A stretch of 64,000 nt of DNA from Streptomyces sp. NBC_00569 (GCF_036345255.1 NZ_CP107783.1:3328501-3392500); one strand, 5' to 3'. Positions 44,199 to 55,500 are shown, counted from the first letter of the stretch. The notes: generated from the sequence alone by a model not told the origin. Numbers and translations are program-made.

Positions 44199-44573
44199 TC
44201 ACGCAGCGACGACGTCCACCGCTTCCGCAGGCGCCTTGATGGTCACCCGTTCCGGTGGGACACCGGCCACGGAGACGGAATTGAGCCGCGGGCGAACCGG
44301 TGCGGGCACCGGATCAGTAGCCGCTGCCGACAAGGCCAGCTCGGCGAGAGCGAGCTCGTCGCTCACCTCGCGCATGAGCTCGGACATCCGTACGTCAAGC
44401 GCGTCGCAAATAGCGGACAGCAGCTCGGAGGATGCCTCCTTCTGCCCCCGCTCCACCTCGGAGAGATAGCCGAGCGAGACTCGGGCGGACGAGGAGACTT
44501 CGCGCAGAGTACGGCCCTGGCGCTGGCGCTGCCGACGCAGCACGTCACCCAGCAGGCGACGGAGCAGAATCAT
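44199..44573 (-). CDS. clgR: ClgR, XRE-type activator of clp/lon protease genes
   Basis: A 124-residue regulator with an XRE helix-turn-helix: [55 protein letters not shown]. This matches ClgR, which activates clpP1P2, clpC and lon in Streptomyces. The protein ends in two Ala (VVAA), as does ClgR that is turned over by ClpP. ATG at 44573 follows GGAGGGAG with six bases spacing. The position beside cinA-pgsA is the usual actinobacterial one. Confidence 0.9.
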   Translation of the reverse strand: MILLRRLLGDVLRRQRQRQGRTLREVSSSARVSLGYLSEVERGQKEASSELLSAICDALDVRMSELMREVSDELALAELALSAAATDPVPAPVRPRLNSVSVAGVPPERVTIKAPAEAVDVVAA

Positions 44574-44682
44574 CGGTGGCTCCCTCCTCGGACCGCGTAG
44601 CCGCATCCTTCACGCCCCACCGTACCGCCTTGCGCCGCGGCCGTGCGGGGAGCGATGTCGTGTTCACTCAGGGCTGTAAACA

Positions 44683-45336
44683 TCAAAACCCCCCGTTCTG
44701 TTCCGTATCCTGTGCCCGCTCATTCTCTGCGCGTTCGCTCAAGACCTGCTCAAGGAGCAGCTCAAGCACACTCCGTACACTCTCCATACGGATTTCCGAA
44801 CGGCCGCCGTTCAACCGCAACGCGGCCACTTTCCGGCTACGAGCGAAACTGCCGGCCCGTGCCCCGGACCGCTCAACCGCAGTGCCGGCTCCCGCGTCAG
44901 CCCCTCCGGAACCCGCCTCGAAGGCGAGGGGATTCCCCGGACCGGCGACGGCCACGAAGACCGTCCCCACCGGCTGCCCGTCCTGCTCGTCGGGCCCGGC
45001 GACGCCTGTGGTCGCGATCCCCCAGTCCGCGCCGAGGACCCTGCGCACCCCGGTCGCCATCTGCAGGGCGACCTCGGGATCCACCGCCCCGCGCTCGGCC
45101 AGGAGAGTGCCGTCGACGCCCAGGACGTCCCGTTTCAGCTCGGTCGCGTACGAGGTCACGGATCCGCGGAAGACGCGCGAGGCGCCCGGCACCGAGGTGA
45201 TGTCCGCCGCCACGAGGCCGCCGGTGAGCGACTCGGCGACCGCGAGGGTCTCGCCGCGCTCGGCGAGCAGCCGGAGCACCACGGCGGCGGTGACGAGGCC
45301 GTCCGCCCCCTCACCGCCGACCGCTCCGGACGTCAC
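44683..45336 (-). CDS. cinA: CinA C-terminal-type nicotinamide-nucleotide amidohydrolase
   Basis: A 217-residue protein made only of the CinA C-terminal (PncC) domain, which deamidates nicotinamide mononucleotide. Core motifs: LAVAESLTGGLVAADITSVPGAS, VFRGSVTSYATELKRDVLGV, ATTGVAGPDEQDGQPVGTVFVAV. An Ala/Gly-rich insertion of about 35 residues (about 135-170) precedes the last helix. The GTG start overlaps the pgsA stop by four bases. Confidence 0.92.
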   Translation of the reverse strand: MTSGAVGGEGADGLVTAAVVLRLLAERGETLAVAESLTGGLVAADITSVPGASRVFRGSVTSYATELKRDVLGVDGTLLAERGAVDPEVALQMATGVRRVLGADWGIATTGVAGPDEQDGQPVGTVFVAVAGPGNPLAFEAGSGGADAGAGTAVERSGARAGSFARSRKVAALRLNGGRSEIRMESVRSVLELLLEQVLSERAENERAQDTEQNGGF

Positions 45337-46013
45337 TGCTCCGCCGCCGCCTCACGTTCGTCGCGGGCGGCACGCTCGGCCGCCATGCCCTGCCGGCGCA
45401 GCACCACGGCCTGCTTCACGTAGTCGAGGCCGGTGAGCACGGTCAGCGCGACCGCCACCGCCATCACCCAGAACCGGAAGGTGGCCAGCGGCCCGGTCAG
45501 CGCCAGGACGTACATCCCGACCGCCGTGCCCTGGGCGAGGGTCTTCATCTTGCCGCCGCGACTGGCCGGGATCACCCCGTACCGGATGACCCAGAAGCGC
45601 AGCAGGGTGATGCCGAGCTCACGCCCGAGGATCACTCCCGTCACCCACCAGGGCAGGTCGCCGAGGCTCGAGAGACAGATGAGCGCCGCCCCCATGATCG
45701 CCTTGTCGGCGATGGGGTCGGCGATCTTCCCGAAGTCCGTGACCAGGTTGTACGTGCGCGCCAGATGTCCGTCGAAGACGTCCGTGATCATGGCGACGGC
45801 GAAGGCCGCCCAGGCCCAGGCGCGCCAGACGGGGTCGTAGCCGCCGTCGGCGAGCATGAGCGCCACGAAACCCGGCACAAGAACGAGCCGGAGCATGGTC
45901 AGGATGTTCGCGATGTTCCACAGGCTGGCCTGGTTGACGGCCGCAGCGCCCAACTTGCCGCCGGGCGCCGGCCTACCGGAACCGCCCGTGGCGGATGCCG
46001 GGACTCCGGTCAT
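45333..46013 (-). CDS. pgsA: CDP-alcohol phosphatidyltransferase (PgsA type)
   Basis: A 226-residue membrane enzyme making phosphatidylglycerol phosphate or a related phospholipid from CDP-diacylglycerol. The catalytic signature D-x2-DG-x2-AR-x8-G-x3-D-x3-D is complete in [27 protein letters not shown]. About five to six membrane segments follow. It overlaps the upstream rimO gene (ATGA) and the downstream cinA (GTGA), so the three are translated together. Related synthases make phosphatidylinositol phosphate, so the exact acceptor is not proven. Confidence 0.93.
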   Translation of the reverse strand: MTGVPASATGGSGRPAPGGKLGAAAVNQASLWNIANILTMLRLVLVPGFVALMLADGGYDPVWRAWAWAAFAVAMITDVFDGHLARTYNLVTDFGKIADPIADKAIMGAALICLSSLGDLPWWVTGVILGRELGITLLRFWVIRYGVIPASRGGKMKTLAQGTAVGMYVLALTGPLATFRFWVMAVAVALTVLTGLDYVKQAVVLRRQGMAAERAARDEREAAAEQ

Positions 46014-47470
46014 CTGCCCGCCTCCTCAGAACACTCGAGCGGCTCGGCGACCAGGTCGACGCCCTGGGTGCCGATCACCTTTGCCTCGACGATACGGCCC
46101 ACGGTCAGGCCCTCGCTGCTGGTGAGCAGCACCTGTCCGTCCGTCTCGGGAGCCTGGTGCTCGCCGCGCCCGACGGCACCGTCCTCGTCGTCGATGGACT
46201 CGACGAGCACGTGGACCGCCTCGCCGACGCGCTCGTCCGCGCGCTGCGAGACCAGTTCCTCGGCGAGTCGCGACACGCGCGCGAGGCGCTCGGCGACGAC
46301 GTCCTCGTCGAGCTTGTGCTCGTACGTCGCCGCTTCCGTGCCCTCCTCGTCGGAGTAGCCGAAGACGCCGATCGCGTCGAGGCGGGCGCCGGTGAGGAAG
46401 CGCTCCAGCTCGGCCAGGTCGGCCTCGCTCTCGCCCGGGAAGCCCACGATGAAGTTCGACCGGACACCGGCCTGCGGCGCCTTGTCGCGGATCGTGGACA
46501 GCAGGTCGAGGAAGCGGTCGGTGTCCCCGAAGCGCCGCATGGAGCGCAGCACGGCGGGCGCAGAGTGCTGGAACGAGAGATCGAAGTAAGGAACGACCTT
46601 GTCGGTGCCCGTGAGGACGTCGATGAGGCCGGGGCGCATCTCGGCGGGCTGCAGATAGCTGACGCGTACCCGCTCGATCCCGTCGACGGCGGCCAGCTCG
46701 GGCAGCAGCGTCTCCAGGAGCCGGATGTCACCGAGGTCCTTGCCGTACGAGGTGTTGTTCTCGGAGACGAGCATGACCTCCTTGACGCCCTGCTCGGCGA
46801 GCCAGCGCGTCTCGCCGAGGACGTCGCTGGGCCGGCGCGAGATGAAGGAGCCGCGGAAGGACGGGATGGCGCAGAACGTGCAGCGACGGTCGCAGCCGGA
46901 TGCCAGCTTCACCGAGGCGACGGGGTTCGTCCCGAGGCGACGGCGCAGCGGGGCGCGGGGGCCGGACGCGGGCGCGAGACCCTCGGGCAGGTCCACGGGG
47001 GCGTGTCCGGGCAGCGCCACCTCGGCGCCCGCGTCCTGCCGCTCGGCAGGGCTGATCGGCAGCAGCTTGCGCCGGTCACGCGGGGTGTGCGAGGCGTGGA
47101 TGCCGCCGTTGAGGATGGTCTGGAGCCGGTCGGAGATGTCGGCGTAGTCGTCGAAGCCGAGCACGCCGTCGGCCTCGGGGAGGGCTTCCGCCAGGTCCTT
47201 GCCGTACCGCTCGGCCATGCAGCCGACGGCCACGACGGCCTGGGTTCTGCCATGACCCTTGAGGTCATTGGCTTCGAGAAGGGCGTCGACGGAGTCCTTC
47301 TTGGCGGCTTCCACGAAGCCACAGGTGTTGACGACAGCGACGTCTGCGGCCTCGGCGTCCTCGACGAGCTCCCAGCCGTCCGCCTCCAAGCGGCCTGCGA
47401 GCTCCTCCGAGTCCACCTCGTTACGGGCGCAGCCAAGAGTGACAAGGGCGACGGTACGGCGTTCGGGCAT
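46010..47470 (-). CDS. rimO: ribosomal protein S12 methylthiotransferase
   Basis: A 486-residue radical SAM methylthiotransferase acting on an Asp of ribosomal protein S12. It has an N-terminal UPF0004 domain with [34 protein letters not shown] and VGCMAERYG (second iron-sulfur cluster Cys). The radical SAM CxxxCxxC is in [15 protein letters not shown], and a TRAM domain follows at the C-terminus ([21 protein letters not shown]). The ATG at 47470 gives the family start [17 protein letters not shown]. The stop overlaps pgsA. Confidence 0.96.
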   Translation of the reverse strand: MPERRTVALVTLGCARNEVDSEELAGRLEADGWELVEDAEAADVAVVNTCGFVEAAKKDSVDALLEANDLKGHGRTQAVVAVGCMAERYGKDLAEALPEADGVLGFDDYADISDRLQTILNGGIHASHTPRDRRKLLPISPAERQDAGAEVALPGHAPVDLPEGLAPASGPRAPLRRRLGTNPVASVKLASGCDRRCTFCAIPSFRGSFISRRPSDVLGETRWLAEQGVKEVMLVSENNTSYGKDLGDIRLLETLLPELAAVDGIERVRVSYLQPAEMRPGLIDVLTGTDKVVPYFDLSFQHSAPAVLRSMRRFGDTDRFLDLLSTIRDKAPQAGVRSNFIVGFPGESEADLAELERFLTGARLDAIGVFGYSDEEGTEAATYEHKLDEDVVAERLARVSRLAEELVSQRADERVGEAVHVLVESIDDEDGAVGRGEHQAPETDGQVLLTSSEGLTVGRIVEAKVIGTQGVDLVAEPLECSEEAGR

Positions 47471-47513
47471 GGGCTCAAGACTACTTCGTCCCACCGACAG
47501 CACCGCCCGCGAG

Positions 47514-47542
47514 GGTTACCCGGAGATCATCGCCGGGCAACC
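47514..47542 (-). terminator. weak hairpin between the rodZ-like gene and rimO
   Basis: A 10-bp stem with one mismatch (47514-47523 against 47533-47542) and a nine-base loop follows the rodZ-like stop by seven bases. It may attenuate read-through into rimO. Confidence 0.35.
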
Positions 47543-47548
47543 TCCCGC

Positions 47549-48430
47549 TCATCCGACCTCGGGATCACCCTTGGTGTAGGTGAGGCGCTCGACCTGTCCG
47601 GGCTCGAACTCGTTGTCCACCTGCTTGCCGTTCACGTACAGCTGGATGGCGCCCGCGTCGCCGAGGACGAGGTCGACCTTCTGGTTGTCCTGGAAGGTCT
47701 TCGACTCGCCCTCTTCGAGCAGGCCGTCGAACATGATCCGTCCGTTGTGGTCCTTCGCGGAGATCCAGCTGCGCCCGTCCGCCGCGTTGATCTTGACGGT
47801 GACCTTGTCGCGGGGCGCGGCAGCGATCGCGCTGTCGGTCGGGTCGGGCTTGGGGTCGGTGGGCTTGGTGGCCTTGGGGGTCTGCGTGGGCTTGGGCTTG
47901 CCGCTGGCCGGTGTCGCACCCTCGGCGGCCTGCTGCTTGGATCCGTCGTCGTCGCTGCCGCCGAACGCGGTGAAGCCGACGAAGCCGATCACCGCGACGA
48001 TCGCGGCGACCATGGCCGCCGTCCAGTTCGGCCGGCGCGGCTCGGACCTGATCCGCTCGGCCTCGAACAGCGGAGCGGCCGGAGTCGGCGCGGGCCGCCC
48101 ACCGTGCTCGTCGGCGTACTGGGCGAGCAGCGGCTCGGGGTCGACGCCCACGGCGCGCGCGAGGGTCCGGACGTGACCGCGGGCGTAGACGTCGCCGCCG
48201 CACCGCGAGAAGTCGTCGTCCTCGATCGCCTGCACGATCGGGATGCGTACTCGGGTGGACGTGCTGACTTCGTCGACGGTCATCCCGGCGTCTTCGCGCG
48301 CCTGACGGAGGGCGGTTCCGATCGAGGGGCGGTCGTCCGAGGGCATGGGCGCCTGCTCGACGGCCGGCGGGGTCGTCGCGCGAACGTCATCCGAAGGACG
48401 GTCGTCTTCAGGGGAGTTGCCGATGGACAC
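47549..48430 (-). CDS. RodZ-like HTH membrane protein
   Basis: A 293-residue protein with an HTH_25 domain (about 35-105: IGTALRQAREDAGMTVDEVSTSTRVRIPIVQAIEDDDFSRCGGDVYARGHVRTLARAVGVD) and a single membrane helix (about 137-158). A Pro/Lys/Thr-rich linker and a C-terminal DUF4115-like beta domain follow (about 205-290). This is the RodZ layout, linked to MreB and cell shape in other bacteria. The GTG at 48430 is the likely start. It sits between ftsK and rimO. Confidence 0.87.
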   Translation of the reverse strand: MSIGNSPEDDRPSDDVRATTPPAVEQAPMPSDDRPSIGTALRQAREDAGMTVDEVSTSTRVRIPIVQAIEDDDFSRCGGDVYARGHVRTLARAVGVDPEPLLAQYADEHGGRPAPTPAAPLFEAERIRSEPRRPNWTAAMVAAIVAVIGFVGFTAFGGSDDDGSKQQAAEGATPASGKPKPTQTPKATKPTDPKPDPTDSAIAAAPRDKVTVKINAADGRSWISAKDHNGRIMFDGLLEEGESKTFQDNQKVDLVLGDAGAIQLYVNGKQVDNEFEPGQVERLTYTKGDPEVG

Positions 48431-48709
48431 GGGGGGCGCCTTTCGAGCGTGTAACCACCTGCTGGAGGTTCAGTCTAGGGGGGGTACGAAAGGGTGGGGC
48501 AACCGGGCGGTGAGACCTTTACGCCATCGGAATGGCCGGGCACGAAGGCCGGTCACCCCAATGCTGGGACACGTACCTGTTCCCTCCCTCAACTTGACGT
48601 ACGCGGAGGGGAAACGGTTGCCTCACGCTCCCTTACGAGTGAGCGTCGATCGCGAGTGTGAGCCGTCCGTTCGTCCTGCGGGGCGCGCGCTGTCCCTTCG
48701 ACGCGCGCC
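48431..48709. other. intergenic region between ftsK and the rodZ-like gene
   Basis: This 279-base stretch has no convincing ORF. It probably carries the promoter of the rodZ-like gene; a run with lower GC and GTACGAAAGGG lies near 48485. I see no strong inverted repeat. Confidence 0.5.
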
Positions 48710-51472
48710 TCAGGGTTGAGCCTCCCCGCGGATCACGGCGAGCACTCCATCCAGTTCGTCAGGCTTCACAAGAACGTCACGTGCCTTCGAACCCTCGCTC
48801 GGCCCCACGATGTTCCGCGACTCCATGAGGTCCATGAGCCGCCCGGCCTTCGCAAAGCCGACGCGCAGCTTGCGCTGGAGCATCGACGTGGAACCGAACT
48901 GCGTGGAAACGACCAGCTCAGCGGCCTGGCACAGCAGGTCGAGGTCGTCGCCGATGTCCTCGTCGATCTCCTTCTTCTGCTTGGTCCCGACGGTGACGTC
49001 GTCCCTGAAGACGGGCGCCATCTGGTCCTTGCAGTGCTGGACGACGGCGTGGATCTCGTCCTCGGTGACGAAGGCGCCCTGCATACGGGTGGGCTTGTTC
49101 TGGCCCATCGGCAGGTACAGCCCGTCGCCCTTGCCGATCAGCTTCTCGGCGCCGGGCTGGTCGAGGATGACGCGGCTGTCGGCGAGCGAGGAGGTGGCGA
49201 ACGCGAGCCGGGAGGGAACGTTGGCCTTGATGAGGCCGGTGACGACGTCGACCGACGGGCGCTGGGTGGCGAGCACCAGGTGGATGCCCGCCGCACGCGC
49301 GAGCTGCGTGATACGCACGATCGAGTCCTCGACGTCCCGCGGCGCGACCATCATCAGGTCCGCGAGCTCGTCGACGATGACCAGCAGATACGGGTACGTC
49401 TTCAGCTCGCGCTCGCTGCCCTCGGGCGTCTTGAGCTTGCCGTCGCGGATCGCCTGGTTGAAGTCGTCGATGTGCCGGTATCCGAACGCCGCGAGGTCGT
49501 CGTAGCGCAGGTCCATCTCGCGCACGACCCACTGCAGCGCCTCGGCGGCCCGCTTGGGGTTGGTGATGATCGGCGTGATCAGGTGCGGGATGCCCTCGTA
49601 CGCGGTGAGCTCGACGCGCTTGGGGTCCACGAGGACCATGCGCACGTCCTCGGGGGTCGCCCGGCACATGATCGAGGTGATCAGGCCGTTGATGCAGGAG
49701 GACTTTCCGGAGCCGGTGGCCCCGGCGACGAGGATGTGCGGCATCTTGGCCATGTTGGCCATGACGTAGCCGCCCTCGACGTCCTTGCCGAGCGCGACGA
49801 GCATCGGGTGGTCGTCCTCGGCCGCGTCGGCGAGGCGCAGGACGTCACCCACGTTGACCATTTCGCGGTCGGTGTTCGGGATCTCGATGCCCACGGCGGA
49901 CTTGCCGGGGATGGGCGAGATGATCCGGACGTCCGGGGACGCGACGGCGTAGGCGATGTTCTTGGCCAGCGCCGTGATCTTCTCGACCTTCACGGCGGGG
50001 CCGAGCTCGATCTCGTAGCGGGTGACCGTCGGGCCGCGCGTGAAACCGGTGACGTGGGCGTCGACCTTGAACTCGGAGAAGACGTTCGACAGCGAGTCGA
50101 CGACGGCGTCGTTGGCCGCGCTGCGTGACTTGCCGGGGCCGCCGCGCTCCAGGAGGTCGAGCGACGGCAGCGAGTACGTGATGTCGCCGGACAGCTGGAG
50201 CTGCTCGGCGCGCGGCGGGAGGTCGCGCGGGGCGTCGGGGGCGGACTTCGTCAGGTCGGGCACGCCGGCCTTGGCCGCCGCGGCCGCGGGCTCAGGTTCC
50301 GGCTCCTTGGCCTCCTTCGCCGGGGCCTTCGCCCGCGCGGTGGGCACCGGCGCCGTGCGCTCCGGAGCGCTCTCCCGCTCCGTACCGACCCCCTGCGTCA
50401 GATCGGCGACCAGCGGCGACGGGGGCATGCCGTGCAGCACGGCCCCGTCGAGCGCGGCAGCGGCCGCCGCGGCCACGTCGACCGCGTCCATGGGCCGGGT
50501 CACGACGGGCTGCACAGGGGTGCGCCGGGGCCTGCGCCGCTTGGAGAGCGCCTCCTGCTCCGCCTGGTCGGGGTCGTACGTCTCGGGGTCCGCCGGGCGC
50601 CGCCTGGAGCGCGCGGGCAGGGACTCGCGCCACTGGTCGTCGTAGCGCTCGTCGTCGTCCGCCGCACCGAGCACGTCGTCCACCGGGTCCGGATGAACGA
50701 CGCCGAGCTTCAGGCCGAGCAGCCTCAGTCGCTGCGGAATCGCGTTCACGGGCGTCGCGGTGACCACGAGCAGCCCGAAGACGGTCAGCAGGACGAGGAG
50801 CGGTACCGCGAGCACCTCGCCCATGGTGAAGCTCAACGGGGTGGAGGCGCCCCAGCCGATGAGCCCTCCGGCGTCCCTTATGGCCTGCATGCCGTCGGCG
50901 CGGGCGGGTGAGCCGCAGGCGATGTGGACCTGGCCGAGTACGCCGATGACGAGCGCGGACAGGCCGATCACGATGCGCCCGTTGGCCTCGGGCTTCTCGG
51001 GGTGCCGGATGAGGCGTACGGCGATGCCACCGAGCAGCAGTGGCACGAGCAGGTCGAGGCGGCCGAACGCGCCCGTGACGAGCATTTCGACGAGGTCCCC
51101 GACGGGTCCGCGCAGATTCGACCAGGTGCCCGCCGCGACGATCAGCGCCAGACCGAGGAGGAGGAGCGCGAGCCCGTCCTTGCGGTGCGCCGGGTCGAGC
51201 CCTTTGGCACCACGGCCTATGCCGCGGAACATCGCGCCCACACTGTGCGCGACGCCCAGCCAGAGCGCCCGTGCGAGCCGGTACACGCCCCCGGTGGGGC
51301 TGGGCACCGGCTTGGGCGCCGGCTTCTTCGCCGCGGCTTTCCTCGGGGGCGCCTTCTTGGCCGCGGGCTTCTTCGCGGCCGTCTTCTTGGCAGGGGCCTT
51401 CTTCGCCGGAGCCTTGGTCGGCGCGGCCGCCTTCTTCGCGGGCGTCTTCTTGGCTGCGGGACGTGAGGCCAT
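48710..51472 (-). CDS. ftsK: FtsK/SpoIIIE DNA translocase
   Basis: A 920-residue DNA pump that clears chromosomes from closing septa, in Streptomyces mainly sporulation septa. The N-terminus (about 1-50) is a Lys/Ala/Pro tract of AAKK/APAKK units, followed by about four membrane helices (about 90-260) and a Pro/Ala linker. The motor domain has Walker A GATGSGKSS near 585-593 and Walker B VIVDELADLM. A C-terminal winged gamma domain ends the protein (LLCQAAELVVSTQFGSTSMLQRKLRVGFAKAGRLMDLME). The start is the ATG at 51472. Confidence 0.96.
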   Translation of the reverse strand: MASRPAAKKTPAKKAAAPTKAPAKKAPAKKTAAKKPAAKKAPPRKAAAKKPAPKPVPSPTGGVYRLARALWLGVAHSVGAMFRGIGRGAKGLDPAHRKDGLALLLLGLALIVAAGTWSNLRGPVGDLVEMLVTGAFGRLDLLVPLLLGGIAVRLIRHPEKPEANGRIVIGLSALVIGVLGQVHIACGSPARADGMQAIRDAGGLIGWGASTPLSFTMGEVLAVPLLVLLTVFGLLVVTATPVNAIPQRLRLLGLKLGVVHPDPVDDVLGAADDDERYDDQWRESLPARSRRRPADPETYDPDQAEQEALSKRRRPRRTPVQPVVTRPMDAVDVAAAAAAALDGAVLHGMPPSPLVADLTQGVGTERESAPERTAPVPTARAKAPAKEAKEPEPEPAAAAAKAGVPDLTKSAPDAPRDLPPRAEQLQLSGDITYSLPSLDLLERGGPGKSRSAANDAVVDSLSNVFSEFKVDAHVTGFTRGPTVTRYEIELGPAVKVEKITALAKNIAYAVASPDVRIISPIPGKSAVGIEIPNTDREMVNVGDVLRLADAAEDDHPMLVALGKDVEGGYVMANMAKMPHILVAGATGSGKSSCINGLITSIMCRATPEDVRMVLVDPKRVELTAYEGIPHLITPIITNPKRAAEALQWVVREMDLRYDDLAAFGYRHIDDFNQAIRDGKLKTPEGSERELKTYPYLLVIVDELADLMMVAPRDVEDSIVRITQLARAAGIHLVLATQRPSVDVVTGLIKANVPSRLAFATSSLADSRVILDQPGAEKLIGKGDGLYLPMGQNKPTRMQGAFVTEDEIHAVVQHCKDQMAPVFRDDVTVGTKQKKEIDEDIGDDLDLLCQAAELVVSTQFGSTSMLQRKLRVGFAKAGRLMDLMESRNIVGPSEGSKARDVLVKPDELDGVLAVIRGEAQP

Positions 51473-51587
51473 GAGTGCGAGGTTACCGGTGGAGACCACT
51501 GCGGACACGTGTGCCCACTGCTTCACCCGTCCGTGTCGCGGATCGGTGTGCCCGGAGGTGACGATTCCTCAAATGGTGGGCGGCTGC

Positions 51588-52271
51588 TCAGTTCTGCGAA
51601 GGAAGTGACGGTGCGCCGCTTCCCGTACCGGGCTCCAAGGCGTCAAGAGCGCGGCGCAGCCCGGTGAGTTTACGTTCGAGATGCGCGGCCGTGGCGACCG
51701 CGGCAGCGTCGGCCGACTCGTCGTCGAGCTGTTTCGAGAGCGCCTCGGCCTGCTCCTCAACGGCCGCGAGCCGCGCGGAGAGTTCGGCCAGCAGCCCGGC
51801 CGGCTCCTTGGAGTCGCCGACGTCGGACTTCCCGCCACCCTCCAGCTGGAGCCGCAGCAGGGCCGCCTGCTCCCGCAGTTGACAGTTCTTCATGTACAGC
51901 TCGACGAAGACCGAGACCTTCGCGCGCAGGACCCACGGGTCGAACGGCTTCGAGATGTAGTCCACCGCACCGGCCGCGTACCCACGGAACGTGTGGTGTG
52001 GTCCGTGGTTGATGGCCGTCAGGAAGATGATCGGGATGTCTCGTGTCCGCTCCCGGCGCTTGATGTGCGCCGCGGTTTCGAAACCGTCCATTCCCGGCAT
52101 CTGGACATCCAGCAGAATGACCGCGAAATCGTCCGTGAGCAGCGCTTTGAGTGCTTCCTCCCCGGACGATGCCCGCACCAGTGTCTGATCGAGCGCGGAG
52201 AGGATGGCCTCCAGCGCCAGCAGATTCTCCGGCCGGTCATCGACCAGGAGGATCTTGGCCTTCTGCACCAT
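51588..52271 (-). CDS. osaB: OsaB-like response regulator with coiled-coil output
   Basis: A 227-residue protein: receiver domain (1-125) with D55 in LLDVQMPGMDG and the conserved KPFDPWVL segment, then a coiled coil (about 128-215, LREQAALLRLQLEGG, LSARLAAVEEQAEALSKQLDDE) and no DNA-binding domain. In S. coelicolor OsaB with the adjacent OsaA is needed for growth after osmotic stress. The ATG at 52271 follows GGAGGG; the open frame reaches 52508. It is 274 bases after the osaA stop on the same strand. Confidence 0.88.
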   Translation of the reverse strand: MVQKAKILLVDDRPENLLALEAILSALDQTLVRASSGEEALKALLTDDFAVILLDVQMPGMDGFETAAHIKRRERTRDIPIIFLTAINHGPHHTFRGYAAGAVDYISKPFDPWVLRAKVSVFVELYMKNCQLREQAALLRLQLEGGGKSDVGDSKEPAGLLAELSARLAAVEEQAEALSKQLDDESADAAAVATAAHLERKLTGLRRALDALEPGTGSGAPSLPSQN

Positions 52272-52545
52272 GGCCCGCCCTCCTCGCCCCGGCATGGGGC
52301 CGCCCCTGTCCGCAGGACTTGGGGCGACTCCGGAAGCCGCCCCAGAGGGCGACTCCCTTGCGTCGCCCGTCCTTGTGCCGGTCATGGTAGCCGCACCCCG
52401 CCTGTCGCCACACCCTGTCACCGCGATGTCACTGTGCACGTAGCACAAACGCAGTGGGAGACCAGAAGGTTCCCCGAATACCGCAGTTCTACACGGCTTC
52501 GGCCACACTCGGTCAACAACTGCTCAGCAACGCACACCTACCCGG

Positions 52546-55500
52546 TCACTCCCCGCGCATCCACTGCTCCATCACCGTAAGCAGATGATCCGGATCGACC
52601 GGCTTCGTGACGTAGTCGGAGGCCCCGGACTCGATGGCCTTCTCCCGGTCGCCCTTCATGGCCTTCGCCGTGAGCGCGATGATCGGCAGCCCGGCGAACT
52701 GCGGCATCCTGCGGATCGCCGTCGTCGTCGCGTAGCCGTCCATCTCCGGCATCATGATGTCCATCAGGACGACCGTCACGTCGTCGTGCTGTTCGAGGAC
52801 CTCGATCCCCTCCCTGCCGTTCTCGGCGTACAGCACGGACAGGCCGTGCTGCTCCAGGACGCTGGTGAGCGCGAAGACGTTACGGATGTCGTCGTCGACG
52901 ATGAGCACCTTCTCGCCACCGAAGAGGAACGTGCGCCGCTCCTGCGGCGCCCCTTCCTGACCGGTGCCCGCCCCCTGCTCCTGGGCGCGCTCCTGCGCAG
53001 GCGCCGCCGGCACGTGCTGCCCGGGCTGTCCCGGCAGCGCCGGCCGCTGTTCGGGCGCGGCCACCTGCCTGCGGCGCCGCCTGAAGAGCGCGGCGGGACC
53101 GTGCTGGGTGTCCTGGTACGACCTGACCTCCGGCGGCATCGACGCCTCGGGCGGCATGACGTCCATCGGCACGGCGTGCATCCCCGGCTCGATCGTGGGC
53201 GCGAGCTGCGGGTAGCCCTGCGGCGGCAGTTCGCTCGCGTGCAGCGGCATGTACAGCGTGAACGTGGAGCCACGCCCGGGCTCGCTCTGCGCGTGGATCT
53301 CACCGCCGAGCAGCCGCGCGATCTCGCGGCTGATGGACAGGCCGAGGCCCGTACCGCCGTACTTGCGGCTCGTCGTCCCGTCGGCCTGCTTGAACGCCTC
53401 GAAGATCACGCGCATCTTGCCGGACGCGATGCCGATACCGGTGTCGGTCACGGAGAAGGCGATCAGATCACCGTCCGGCTCCCGCAGGGAGCCCGCCTCA
53501 AGGAGCTGCTCACGGATGGCGTCGGGCACGTCCGCGCCCGCCGGCCTGATGACCAGTTCGACGGCTCCGGAGTCGGTGAACTTGACCGCGTTGGACAGCA
53601 GGTTGCGCAGCACCTGGAGCAGGCGCTGTTCGTCCGTGTGGAGCGTCGCGGGCAGTTCGGGCGAGACCCGTACGGAGAAGTCGAGGCCCTTCTCTGCGGT
53701 CAGCGGGCGGAATGTGGCCTCTACGTAGTCGACGAGTTGCACCAGAGCGATGCGGGTCGGCGACACGTCCATCTTGCCCGCCTCGACCTTCGACAGGTCC
53801 AGGATGTCGTTGATCAGCTGGAGCAGGTCGGAACCGGCGCCATGGATCGTCTCGGCGAACTCGACCTGCTTCGGGGTCAGGTTCGAGTCCGCGTTGTCGG
53901 CGAGCAACTTGGCCAGAATCAGCAGGGAGTTGAGCGGCGTACGCAGCTCGTGCGACATGTTCGCCAGGAACTCGGACTTGTACCGCATGGAGACCGCGAG
54001 CTGCTCGGCGCGCTCCTCCAGGACCTGCCTGGCCTCTTCGATCTCGGTGTTCTTGACCTCGATGTCGCGGTTCTGCTGGGCGAGCAGCTCGGCCTTCTCC
54101 TCCAGCTCCGCGTTGGACGCCTGGAGCGCCTTCTGGCGGTTCTCCAACTCGGCGGACCGCTCACGCAGTTGCTCGGTGAGCTCCTGCGACTGCTTGAGCA
54201 GCACCTCCGTCTTCGTGTTGACGGAGATGGTGTTCACGCTCGTCGCGATCATCTCGGCGATCTGGTTCAGGAAGTCCTTCTGGATCTGCGTGAACGGCTG
54301 GAACGTCGCCAGCTCGATCACGCCGAGGACCGTTCCCTCGAAGAGCACCGGCAGCACGATGACGTGTGCGGGCGGCGCCTCCCCGAGCCCGGAAGCGATC
54401 TTCAGGTAGCCCTGCGGCACGTTCTCCACGAGGATCGCGCGCTTCTCCTGGGCCGCGGTCCCGATGAGCGTCTCACCGGGCCGGAACGAGGTCGGCATGG
54501 ACCCCATCGAGTACCCGTAGCTGCCGAGCATGCGCAGCTCGTACGCGTCCTCGGGCGCGGAACCGGCCTCGGCCTCGTCCGTCGGCAGCGCCAGGAAGAA
54601 CGCGCCGTGCTGGGCGGAGACGACCGGCGTCAGCTCGCTCATGATCAGCGAGGCCACGTCCTCCAGGTCGCGGCGGCCCTGCATCAGGCCGGAGATACGG
54701 GCGAGGTTGCCCTTCAGCCAGTCCTGCTCCTCGTTGGCGATCGTGGTGTCGCGCAGGTTGGAGATCATCTTGTTGATGTTGTCCTGAAGGACCTGGATCT
54801 CGCCCGCCGCGTCGACGTCGATCTTGAGGTTCAGGTCGCCGCGGGTCACCGCCGTGGCGACGGCCGCGATGGCGCGCACCTGGCGGGTCAGGTTCCCGGC
54901 CATCTCGTTCACGGACTCGGTCAGGTCCCGCCAGGTGCCGTCGACGTCGCGCACGCGGGCCTGGCCGCCGAGCTGGCCCTCCGTACCCACCTCACGGGCG
55001 ACCCGGGTCACCTGCTCGGCGAACGAGGACAGCTGGTCGACCATCGTGTTGATGGTCGTCTTGAGTTCGAGGATCTCGCCCCGGGCGTCGATGTCGATCT
55101 TCTTGGTCAGGTCGCCCTTGGCGATGGCGGTCGTCACCATCGCGATGTTGCGGACCTGTCCGGTCAGGTTCGACGCCATGCCGTTCACGGACTCGGTGAG
55201 GTCCTTCCACGTACCGGAGACTCCCGGTACGCGGGCCTGCCCGCCGAGGATGCCGTCGGTGCCCACCTCGCGGGCCACGCGGGTCACCTGGTCGGCGAAC
55301 GAACTCAGCGTCGTCACCATGGTGTTGACCGTGTCGGCGAGCTGCGCGACCTCGCCGCGCGCCTCGACCGTGACCTTCTTGGTGAGGTCGCCGTTGGCGA
55401 CGGCCGCCGCGACCTGCGAGATGTTGCGCACCTGGCTGGTCAGGTTGTTGGCCATCAGGTTGACGTTGTCGCTGAGGTCCTTCCAGATGCCCGTGACGCC

